The notes under the pieces are model-generated. The model saw nothing but the letters and a program-made list of their open reading frames with translations, did no database searches and was not told where the DNA came from. Below are positions 23,480 to 33,677 of a DNA stretch of 64,000 bases, piece by piece. The position numbers and the translations under genes were made by a program. This stretch comes from Cyanophora paradoxa (Eukaryota > Glaucocystophyceae > Cyanophorales > Cyanophoraceae). The stretch spans positions 62,001-126,000 of the forward strand of contig QPMI01000417.1 in NCBI GenBank assembly GCA_004431415.1, written 5' to 3'. The stretch's first letter is position 1; every line of letters begins with the position of its first letter.

Positions 23480-24351
23480 TCATTCAACCTGGCGGGAAAC
23501 GGTGAGCGAGGGGTAGATCTAGACGGGCTCAGCGGCGCGGGCGCAGGGGCGCGCACCTTGAAGGTCGCGTTGTAGCGCTTGGCCTCCTCGTAGAGCTCCT
23601 TCCTCGTCTTCTTCTGCAAAAGCGAGAAGCTCGGCTCGGCTCGAAGCGCAGCTAAGTTTGAATGGCGGGCAATTTGATCCGGACCGTGGCCATGGAGTAG
23701 GCGAAGAGCGCGGGTATGACCACGTAGGAGATGTAGGCGGCGAGGTACGGAATCGGCGTGGAAGTGCTCTTAGCGCCGAACAGGCCTGCGCGGCGGGCGG
23801 GCGGGCGGGTTCGCGGCTGCGGTGCTCGGGGCGGGCGGGCGGGAAGGCGGGCGCCGCGCGCCCTCGACCATCACGATGACCGTCGAGTAGGCGATGGCGG
23901 AGCCGTACATGACGCCCGGCACGCGGATCCACTCCTGGTCTGCGGCGCGCGCGAGTTGGCGGCCATGGGCGGGCCCGGCCGGGCGCGGCGCGGCGGCGCA
24001 CCCTTCAGGAGCGCCACGAGGAACCCAGCCTCGAGCGGCACCAGCACGACGCGGATGAGGATCATCGCGCGGAACCAGAGCGGCCGCGCCAGCAGCAGCG
24101 GGTCGTGCGTCTGGCCGAACCAGTGCGAGAGGCGCACCGCCCACTCCGGCGGCCACAGCGTCTTGCTGGGATCGTACTTCGACGCATCGGGGACTGCGCA
24201 AGCCTCTCGGCGGGCCGCAGCGGGCCGTCGGCCGGGAGGGCGGCTAGCGCGGGGTCGGCGCACTCATCCAGGGCTCGATATCGAAGAGGACACCGATGAC
24301 GATGTCGACCGCGAAGTACGCGACGAAAATCCACTCGATCCCGCGCGCCAT
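23480..24351 (-). CDS. TMEM97/EXPERA-domain membrane protein
   Basis: EXPERA proteins (TMEM97/sigma-2 receptor, emopamil-binding proteins, TM6SF) are four-helix ER membrane proteins that bind sterols or cationic ligands. Starting at ATG 24349-24351, exons give MARGIEWIFVAYFAVDIVIG and VLFDIEPWM, then KTLWPPEWAVRLSHWFGQTH, DPLLLARPLWFRAMILIRVV, QEWIRVPGVMYGSAIAYSTV, IPYLAAYISYVVIPALFAYS and a basic, charged end KKTRKELYEEAKRYNATFK. These match TMEM97 in order: the D in helix 1, the DPL-P-WF block, WIR-P, and PYL-Y in helix 4. A final splice (donor after FK, acceptor before GTTGAATGA) gives the stop at 23480-23482, a tentative choice. The intron with donor at 23861 starts with GC. A sterol-isomerase role is not implied, since TMEM97 itself lacks one. 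Confidence 0.85.
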
Positions 24352-24794
24352 CGTCGTGGGGTACACTCAGTGACTGGTGGTGCTGCTGTACCCCGCGCGT
24401 GACGAATTCGAAGCGTCGAACTTCGAAGCCGATTCAGAGCCGCGGCGAGCTCGCACTTGCGCATGCGGCGATAAGATTCACTTTGCCGCCGGGCCGGCGC
24501 CGGGCCTATAGTCGAGTCGAGGTCGCGCCGATCGCGACCGCGGCCGCCGACGTCGGCCCGCCCGCAGTCCGCAGGCGCTGGCTGAGCTCGAGCTAGCGAG
24601 CTCGAGCTAACCGCGTATCTAAAGCTATAGCTATAGCTATAGCTAGAGGCAGGGCCCGCGCGCGCCGCGGCGGGAGCCCGGAAGCCGTTTTGAAAATCAG
24701 ATCGAAATTAAATTAAAAGCGTTCAAGAGCGCGCGGCTGGCTTTGCAAAGCACTCTGTAAAGTACGCGCGGAGATCTGCATGTACAATTTCAAG
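24352..24794. other. Intergenic region
   Basis: Between the TMEM97-like start and the FBXO22-like stop. It includes palindrome-rich DNA and a short AGCTAT repeat (about 24600-24645). No gene seen. Confidence 0.4.
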
Positions 24795-27560
24795 CTAAAG
24801 GAGCGGGGCGGTGAACAGGGCGAAGACGGAAGTAAAGCCCTGCAGCTCCGACGTGCCGGCGTCCTGTGCGGGGCGTCAGTCCCTGAAGATAGGATCGCGA
24901 ACGGGTACGCCTTTTCGGAAGGGAATGGGCCTAGGGAGTGAGGGCCGCACCTGCATGGGGTGGTACGAGTGGCTGCAGCCGGCGCGGGCCTTGGGGCCGA
25001 GCTCGCCTCCGCAGAAGAAGCCTGCAAGGCCTGGGGTACGCGCGATCGGCGGCCCGCGCGGGGTACGGGGATCCGGACGGGGGAGGAGGGGGGTACCCGA
25101 GCTCGGGAAGACGCGGCGGAAGGCGGACGAGTCGACGTGGCGGCGGCCACCCTACCGGGGTACGCGTTACAAAGAAAGAGGAAGAAAGAAATCGGGGAGG
25201 GGGGAGGAACGTACGTAGAGGTTGGGCCCGCGGCCGTTGCAAGCGAAGAGAAGCCCGCCGAGGGGGCGGCGGGGCGCGCCGGCCGGGCCGGGGCCCGAGA
25301 GCACTCGGGGTACACCGCTTCCCTTCGAACTCGGGACGAGGGCGCGCAGGCGTGACTCGACGTCCGCCTCCGCGCCCTTGGCGGTGAGCGTGTAGAACTG
25401 CGCGGGGCTCATATGAGATCATGCGAGATCGGAAGCGCTCGGGCGCCGCGCGCCTGCACAAAGCTCCCCACGGAGACCCGATCCCCGCTCCCGTCGTCCT
25501 CGAGAATGACGGACCCGTTCTGCCCGGTGCGTGAGGGGTACATGACACCAGAACGCGCACGGGTACGGGGGTACGAAGGGCACCGGGAGGGCCTTGACGA
25601 TGGCTAGGGGAAAGTGGCCGTAGGGGGGTTCCGCCACGTCGCCGGTACCCAGGTGGATGGCCCCAAGCTGGGGTACAAGCTCATTCGGAGGTCGAGCAGA
25701 GGGGGGAGGAGAAGGGCGGAGGGTACACGCACGAAGTTGCGAGGGGGGTTCTCGTTCTGGGCGTTCGACATCATACTCACGATGACCTGCGGGGGCACGG
25801 CGGGGCGTTGGCCGCGGTAGGGGTACGCATGCAGGCCGTGCAGGGGGTTACACTCACGTCGCGGGCGGTGCCGACGGGGGCGCGGGGCGGCTCGGCCTGC
25901 GGCGGGGAAAGGAGGAGGAGGGAGGGGGGGGAAGAGCGTGAGAACGGCTCGGCTCATCTGAGGAGAGGGGGTACAGACTCGCTCACCTGAGAGAGCTCGT
26001 GGATCGCCTGGCCCTGGTGCAGTCTGGCGGCGGACGCTTCAACGTGGGGAACGAAGCGCGCGGACGGGAGGGGGGTACAGCGCACGAGGAGACGACGAGG
26101 GGTCCCCCCTCCTTCGCCAGGCCCTTCGAGACCGCCGCGATCATGGGGGGTACCCCGTCCGCGGCCCTCTCGATCGCGATGCCTGCCGCGGGGCGGCCGG
26201 GGTCGGCGGCGGGGGTACAGGATAGGGGAAGAGGAGAGGGGGTACCGCAGACGCCGTCGTTGTGGACCATAAGATCCTCCCCCGCTGGCCGGACGAAGAG
26301 GGGGAAACGCTGCTGCGTGGCCCCTCCCACCACGAGCTGCGGCGGGGCAGGGCTCGACCGCGCTCTCGGGCTCGAGAGCTCGAGGCGGGGGGTACGCGCG
26401 CACAGCCTGGGGGTACGACTCCTGGATGCCGTCGATGAACGGGTGAACGTTCCTCGAGACGCAGAAGAACACGACGAAGCCTGAAGGGCGCGTTCGTTCG
26501 GTTCAGTTCGAGGTTAAACAATCCAGTTTGAGGTTAACCAGCTCGGCTCGCACCCACATACTCCTTCGACGGGTCTAGCGCGGGCGAGGCGCGCGCCGGG
26601 TCCTCCAGGATCTTCTTGACCTGATTTGATCCGGCGAGCCGGGATCAAATTGCGACCGTCGTACTGCGCGGCCCGGCGCTCCGCGCACCCAGTCGCGGCC
26701 AGACTCGGCGCCGGAGCGCTTGATGTGCTTGTCGGGGACGTAGAAGGGCGAAACGCGCGTGCCGGGCGGGAGGTCCATCAGGTTCAGGGCGACCGACTCC
26801 TCCTGCCCCGGCTCGTCGGGATCGTCCATCTCCATGGCGTCGCCTGCGGCCGCGCGCGCGCGTCGCGTCGTCGTCGTCAATCTAAGATGCGCGTGCGCGA
26901 GCGCGGCGCGCACCGTCCTGGATGCCGAGGACGCCGGTGGCCGAACAGCCGACGAGGGTCGCTCCAGGCGGAAGGAGCTTCTCGACCTTGTCGGCCAGCG
27001 TCCGGTCGTCGTCGGACATGACGGGAAACTCCATCCCGTGCTTCATGCTCGTAAAGAGGAAGCCGAGCGTGTTGTTGCCCGCCAGGTCCGACTTGCTGCG
27101 CCGGCGCGGGTCGAGCGAAAGACACCGCAGAGAGGGCCGCGGCCGCGGCCGCGCACCGAATGCCGTCGCGGAGCTGCGCGAGGCAGTCGTCGATCTCCGG
27201 GGCGCTGGCGAGGCCCGCGAAGGAGCCCAGGAACTGCTTCTTGGCCGCCTTGGCGAACTCGCGGAAGTCGCGGCAGACCGCCTCCGCGCACCTCAAAGAG
27301 GCCCAGTCCGCGTAGCTGCGGCGCTCGTCAGAGAGGCCCAGCCGCGTACGCGGGGCGGGACGGGCGGCGGCGGAACGAATGCATCTAGATCTCACGTGCA
27401 ATTGCAACGCTCGGCTGAAGAGGCGGCCGACGGGCGGGGCGACGTCAACAGTGGCTAGGATCGACGACCCCTCTAGATCGGCGCCCTCGCACCTGAAAAT
27501 CCTGTGCCAGAGCTCCTCCGGCAGGAAGTCCAGGGCTGATTCCCCGGCGTCGGCGTCCAT
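24795..27560 (-). CDS. FBXO22-like F-box protein with FIST domain
   Basis: F-box proteins recruit substrates to SCF (SKP1-cullin-F-box) ubiquitin ligases; FIST domains are sensory domains thought to bind small ligands. ATG is at 27558-27560 (MDADAGESALDFLPEELWHR), an F-box start, continuing through SYADWASLR and AVCRDFREFAKAAKKQF. FIST-N pieces are IDDCLAQLRDGIRC, LGFLFTSMKHGMEFPVMSDD, GATLVGCSATGVLGI, LPPGTRVSPFYVPD and FVVFFCVSRNVHPFIDGIQE. FIST-C pieces are RFPLFVRPAGEDLMVHNDG, IAIERAADGVPPMIAAVSKG, VIVSMMSNAQNENPPRNFVR, LLFACNGRGPNLY, AGFFCGGELGP and ELQGFTSVFALFTAPLL, with the TAG at 24795-24797. The GRG and GGELGP motifs with a final GFTSVFAL are the usual FIST-C ending. Order and content match FBXO22. 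Exact splice sites were not all placed. Introns carry GTACCCC (seen as GGGGTAC on the + strand). Confidence 0.85.
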
Positions 27561-27692
27561 TTGCGGTGGTGCGCGCGGGGTCGCTGCTGGAGAACGTGCG
27601 TCGGCGCCGCGAGCACCGTGGGCTCTGGCTTGCTGGTCGCTGCGTCGACTCGACGCACACGTACCCCCCTTGAAGCCGCGCTGCCTCACGAG
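27561..27692. promoter_or_regulatory. Putative bidirectional promoter (132 bp)
   Basis: Divergent ATGs at 27558-27560 (minus) and 27693 (plus) leave only 132 bp. It contains one GTACCCCCC at 27660-27668, raising the alternative that a 5' UTR intron of either gene lies here. Confidence 0.45.
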
Positions 27693-30390
27693 ATGCAGCC
27701 GCAGCAGCGCAACGAGAAGCCGCGCTTCGCGTACGTCGAGGAGCGCGGCGGATTCGACGCCGCGACGATGGACGTGCCCTGCGGGCGGGACTCGCCGGCG
27801 CAGCACGTCCACGCCCTGCGCTTCCCGCGACACCTCTCGCAGGAGGTGCGAGTGCGCGCCGCTGTCAGAGAGGCGGGCGCGGCGCTCGAACAGCGAGTTC
27901 GATCGGCGCGAGGCGCGCGCCGGCCTTCCGATCCTGAAGCTTGACGTGTTCTTCGACTTCAGGAAGCGTGCGATATCGCTCGTGCGCGCCTCCACCAGCG
28001 AGCGCTGGAGGACAACGCGAAGTTCCACGAGGGCGGCCTCCACTCCGTGCGTTTGAAATCGCCGCCGCCCTCACGTCACCCTCTGATTTCGATCGCATTT
28101 CGCAGGATCATCGCGGCGACCGTGCCGCAGATGCCTGTGCGACCGCTCAAGCGCTGCGCCGCGCGCGCGAGATCTCTATAGCTAGCTATAGATCGAGCCG
28201 CGCTTTGCAATTGCGAATGCGCGCGTCCGCCTTCGTTCTAGAACTGCCCGAGCATGAGCCTGCTTCGCATGCGCAGATCGACACTTTCTCCTGAACAACT
28301 GCGGTCCCCGGCCGCCGGGTTCGTGCACGCATCTCAAATTCCCGCCGTCTAGAGGACATGTACAGTTGCAGCCCGCCAGGCCTGATCATGATCGCGACTA
28401 GATGTGATTCAGGCTTCTCTAGATCTAGATCTGCTCGAGCTCCGCGAAGTCGAACTGACGAGTTCGCTGGCGCAGTTCCCGGCCTGCCGGACTACGTCTA
28501 CGAGGGGTTCGGGCACACTTCGGGCCACACGCTCGACTACGCCGAGGGCGCCGCGATGCCCGAGGCGCAGGCGGGACTCGCGCGCCGCTCCCTGAACGCC
28601 CACGTGAATTTGATCTTGAATTTGATCCGCCAATTCAAATTTGATCCGCGCGCGCATGCAGCGGCTCCTGGTGCCGAGCGCGGGCGGCCCTGTGATGCCG
28701 CAGGACGTGCCCGGGCTATTCACGATCCGCATCAACCGCCCCGGCGACCCCAACGCCCGGACGACCTTCGCGCCGGCCTGCGAGGCGCGCGCGCCGAGAT
28801 TCGATGCCATGATGAGATTTTATAAGCTTTAAAACAGGCTAGTTTTAAACTTGAAAAGAGCTTATAATTTTAATTAGAACCTGAGCTCTGGAGACGAGAT
28901 TCGATTCCCGCCGCGCGCGCCGCGTTCGTTCTAGATCTAATCTCTTCGAATTCTCCTCTTCGACGTCCCGCAGGAATTCCAGTCGTCCACGGGATACCGC
29001 ATCATCATCCCCGAAGGTCCGCCCCCCCCACCCATGGCCAGCTGCAGGCAAGGCCAGCCTGGCAGGCCTCGATCGGCGCGAGCTCCCTTAATTGAAGTTC
29101 ACATCGGAAGCTTCATTATAGGCCGCCCCGCCCCGCCCCCGCCCCCGCCCCCGCCCCACCCCCGCCTCCGTCGAAAGCCGATCACGACCCGCCCCGCCCC
29201 CTTCGTTCGCAGGGATGTCGCACGAGGAGGCGGTCTCCCTCGTCATTACCCGCCTCGAGCAGGTCGGCGCTAATCTACAAGCTATAGCTTATTATATATA
29301 ATCCAGAACTAGAAGAGGCCGCGACAAAGTTATAGAAACATTAAAGCAAAGACGTGCCTCGAGCAGGTCGGAAAGATTTCAGTTGGCTCGAGTACTGATT
29401 GGCTGATTCCCTTCCTCCCTTGCTTCCCCCCCCCCACCCCCGGCAGCGCCGCGCCGACCTCGCGCTCGCCGTGCGATCCCACGCGCATGCGCATGCCATT
29501 CGCCCGACGCGCGGTTGCGGCCATGCACGGGGCTTTTCTGATTCTGATATTGAGCTGTTTCCCGTCCGATCGCAGAAACCAAAGACGGTGACGCCCCGGC
29601 ACCGCGCAAAGGCCCGCGCCTACATGGAGTGCGTTCCCGCGGCCGATTTCCGAGATCGTCTAGAATACGTATTCCCGTAGTCTTGCTTTTGATCTCTAGA
29701 TCTCACGCATCAAGGCCACAATAAGGAATATTTTTATCCCTTGCCTCCGAATTAAATCTACCCACCATGCATATGGCCAGTTTCGATGATTCGTACGTAA
29801 TATTTAATGCTGGGTAACCCACCCAGGTTCCTCGAGGCTGCGTCGGGGACGCTGCCGGAGGTGGACCGCCAGTACTGCCACGAGTTCGTCGACCAGGCTC
29901 GCCCCCGTATTAGAGCTTTGCCTCAGTCTATATTATAATTTGCCCCCATATATCTCGTCGTATTAAAGACCATATATAAAGCTTTGCCCCAATCTATAAT
30001 CTCCTGTCATCGACGGCCCATCGATAATAGTTTTATCGTTCGCTTCGCTAATAGCGCGCCCCCGCATCTATAGCTTTGCCTCGATCTCATCCGGATCCAT
30101 GAGACCTTGAAGCTTTAAGCTTTGTCTCGGTCTATATTATAATTTGATGACCCCGTCATCATCGACGGCCCATCGATAATAGCTTCATCGTTCTCCGAAG
30201 ATTTCAATAGCATCCAATCCGTTTAGACTGGCATGGCAGTCGCGCGCCGGCGCCGTTGCTGCGGACGGCGGTCGCCGTCGCCATCGATATCGCTGACGGC
30301 GTCCGCCGGCAGGTGTCTCGGGACCTGCGCGAGTACGAGTGCGTGTGCATGCGCACGAACTCGCCCGCGGCCGACATCGGCAAACTATAA
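27693..30390 (+). CDS. Unrecognised multi-exon protein
   Basis: ATG at 27693 opens NEKPRFAYVEERGGFDAATM and RFPRHLSQE with a GT donor. Later exon-like segments on the same strand read EACDIARARLHQRALEDNAK FHEGGLHS (about 27962-28046), FAGAVPGLPDYVYEGFGHTS (from 28461), LLVPSAGGPVMPQDVPGLFT IRINRPGDP (28663-28750), EFQSSTGYRIIIPEG (28973-29017), MSHEEAVSLVITRLEQ (29215-29262), KPKTVTPRHRAKARAYMECV (29580-29640), FLEAASGTLPEVDRQYCHEF (29829-29890) and AVAVAIDIADGVRRQVSRDL (30264-30325). These look like genuine protein with introns rich in GATC/TCGA palindromes. I do not recognise a family, and the 3' end is unknown. Confidence 0.45.
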
Positions 30391-30873
<483 letters not shown>

Positions 30874-31555
30874 TGCAAGTTGTCCAACCCGATATCTGTT
30901 AGAGACCCTCAGCGGACAACTATGATATTGATCGTGATAAGCTGCTGAGCTGCAGCCTGCAGCGGGCATTGCAACACCAGCTGCTGAGCGGGCATCTGGC
31001 ATTGCAAGGCGGTGGCGCCGGCAGCGGCAGCCGCGGTGCACTGTGCAGTCTGTGCAGATCTATGCATGCGAGAGTCTTTTTTTTTTTTTTTAAAAAAAAA
31101 ATGCGTTTTTTCATTTTTTGTTTCGTGTTCGACAACCAATTGAAAAAACTCCGATCGATCCGATGATTCCGATCGACTCCGATCGATTCGTCGATGACGA
31201 ATGACGAATCACTGGCAATTTCCTTTTTTGTGACTAATCACAGATCAATATATAGCTAGAAGGTGACGTACGTACGCGTATACCGGTACGCATCAATAGC
31301 AAACTTGCAACTCGACGACTCCGATTGAGGTGGCCGCCGGGCGGCCGCCGGGCCGATATATCGATGCACGTTCAGCTGTATGACAGTACTCGTAGATTTG
31401 ATCCGACAGAGTTTCACTACTCCAGTCTCTAGATCTCTACTAGGCCGATCTCGGGGAATGACGCGTGCACTTCTCCTTTCCAGGTCGCGTGCACTTCTCC
31501 TTTCCAGGTCGCGTGCACTTCTCCTTTCCAACCGACAGCCGGCGCGCGCTTTAAT

Positions 31556-31747
31556 TTAGGCTGGCCAGCTGGTGGCCGTTTACATCACCGACAACAACGG
31601 CAACAGGGTGCGGGTCTCGGACGAGAGCAACAGGGTGCGGGTCTCATTCTCAGATTCAGTGCGCCTTAAAGCTTATCTCGTGCCTGCTCAAAACGCCACC
31701 CCATTTTTCTTTGACGCAGTCGTGCTTCCGCAGAGGCACCCAAATTA
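31556..31747 (+). other. Possible terminal coding exon with a short internal duplication
   Basis: The + strand reads QLVAVYITDNNGNRVRVSDE, then SDSVRLKAYLVPAQNATPFF FDAVVLPQRHPN and a stop near 31745. The 19-mer GCAACAGGGTGCGGGTCTC occurs twice here, 27 bp apart and in frame. It could be the last exon of the gene starting at 27693 or an isolated remnant. Confidence 0.3.
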
Positions 31748-32317
31748 AACTTCGGCCCACACGCAGCCACCTTTTCTTCTCGATTAACACCCCTGTTCAG
31801 ATATCGATCCCGCGTTCGCGCTGAATAAGCGTTTAGATCTTGTCAATGAATGAACCATTGCAATATCATATTGTACTCACGATGCCATGATGCGACTAAT
31901 ACGCCGACTATTCAGAGTAATTTCAGACCGAGGCGGCTCCCGGCCAAGTAACGCGTATATTCGCTCCTGTCGTCTTTGCGAACGCGTACGTGCGCTTGCC
32001 GATCGCGAGCTCGATTCGTGTTTAATATCATCATGGGCATATATATAAACATTCCTGCCCCGGGGCAGTGCAGCCTCTGGACGGTCTCCGCCGGCACGGC
32101 AATGTTTAAAATATTAATGCCAGAAGGATAGATCGATATCCGGAAAACATATATATTTTACACGCAGAATTCAAATATGTAGTAGCCGGCCCGCTCATAG
32201 CGATGCGGTTATCTTACACGCTGTCTGATTCATGCCTCCCGTGTTCGAATCGCCCTGCGATGAGAATCACGCCTTCGAATCCTGCCCGTTCCAGAATATC
32301 ATTCGATCATTCCCCTA

Positions 32318-32365
32318 CAGTGCTGGAGTAGACTAGAGGCTGTGGCCGGTAATTCACCAAAAAAC
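32318..32365 (+). mobile_element. 48-bp 3'-end fragment of a LINE
   Basis: This stretch, ending GGCCGGTAATTCACC and an A-run, matches the reverse complement of the 3' terminus of the element at 33493-37176. It is the expected product of extreme 5' truncation during target-primed reverse transcription. No target-site duplication was identified with confidence. Confidence 0.7.
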
Positions 32366-32924
32366 AATAGTATACGTAGCCGGCAATCGTATTTTAGAAA
32401 TATTTCGTATATATCGTCAGAATTGCACCGGGTAAATACATAGGAGCGAGGGTGCTGAGGGATGAAATTGCAAGGGTAAAAAGAATGATGCATATGGGGT
32501 ACGACATCGAGATGGGAGAGTCGTGAAGAGCGCTATAGCTATTAATACTGGTAGCTAGCTATTTATGTTTTCGGAGGATTCAATTGCGTCAACGCGCAAC
32601 AGGTAGCAGTACTAGTACTATATAGATATAGCGCCCGCTCCACCTCCTACCCTCGCCCGCCCGGGGGACCCGGCGCCGCGGCGAGGGCCCGCCGCCGGCC
32701 CGGCCCGGCCCGGATCCGGAGGCCCGGCTCGATCGCGATCCATGCATATGCCACTCAGCTCAGGATCCGGTACCCGGTGTACGTACAGGCCTGGCGGGTC
32801 TCCGGATCCGCCCGTCACTGCGCCCAGCGATCGCGATCCGGACTCGGGACATCCGCCGCTTGATCAACCCCCGCGTCGCACCAGGAGCCCAGCAGTGTTT
32901 GATATACTTTCATTGCGCAAGCTT

Positions 32925-33400
32925 TCACTGTGAAAGCTTTCTAGAAAGCTTTCAGAAAGCTTTCATGCCCAAAAACGCAGGTGAAAGCTTTCAGTTTCGT
33001 TGCAACGGGGGGGGTACCCTACAGCAGGCCTTCCGACGGAGTTTCATGCGGAAAACGACGGATTTGAGCAAGCTAGAGTGCAACAAAGCATAATGCCACA
33101 CGGGGCAAACGGTTGCATGACGTTGTGGAAGGGCGGGGGCCGCTGGGGAACGTGGCCGCCTCCGGAGCTGTACCCCCTCTTCCACTGAAACTTGGCTGAA
33201 AGGAGCTCAGGAGCACGTGCACAGCATGGCCATGCGGGCTTTAAGATTGCAGTTGGAGATGACATTGGAAAGCATAGACTTGTGTCTGGACGCTTGCTTG
33301 AAACAGATCTAGAATATTTCCGGTTTCGCTGGGCAAGGTTTCCTTGTATGGGAGCAATCCTTTCAGAAAGCTTTCAGAAAGCTTTCATGAAAGCTTTCAG
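32925..33400. repeat. Clusters of the palindrome GAAAGCTTTC
   Basis: GAAAGCTTTC and AGAAAGCTTTCA words recur at about 32928-32966, 32980-32993 and 33361-33402, often back to back. No coding role seen; possible hairpins or protein-binding arrays. Confidence 0.6.
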
Positions 33401-33491
33401 GGTGCCGGCGGGGAGTAAACTTTCACAAACACTGGAGCCCAGCCGCCGCCCGTCGGGCTTCCGAGCTCGAGTATGAGCTTGAAATTAAGCT

Positions 33492-33677
33492 ATTTTTTTT
33501 GGTAAATTACCGGCCACAGTCTCTAGACACCAGCACTGCGGGGGCTGCCCAGGGGGCATAAAGACAAAAAAGCAAAATAACTAATTTTTTTTTTGGTGAA
33601 TTACCGGCCACAGTCTCTAGACACCAGCACTGCGGGGGCTGCCCAGGGGGCATAAAGACAAAAAAGCAAAATAACTA
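33492..33677 (-). repeat. Tandemly doubled LINE 3' terminus
   Basis: Two roughly 92-bp units (33492-33583 and 33584-33677) are almost identical and each ends, on the minus strand, in its own A-run. It looks like a dimeric 3' tail. Confidence 0.85.
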
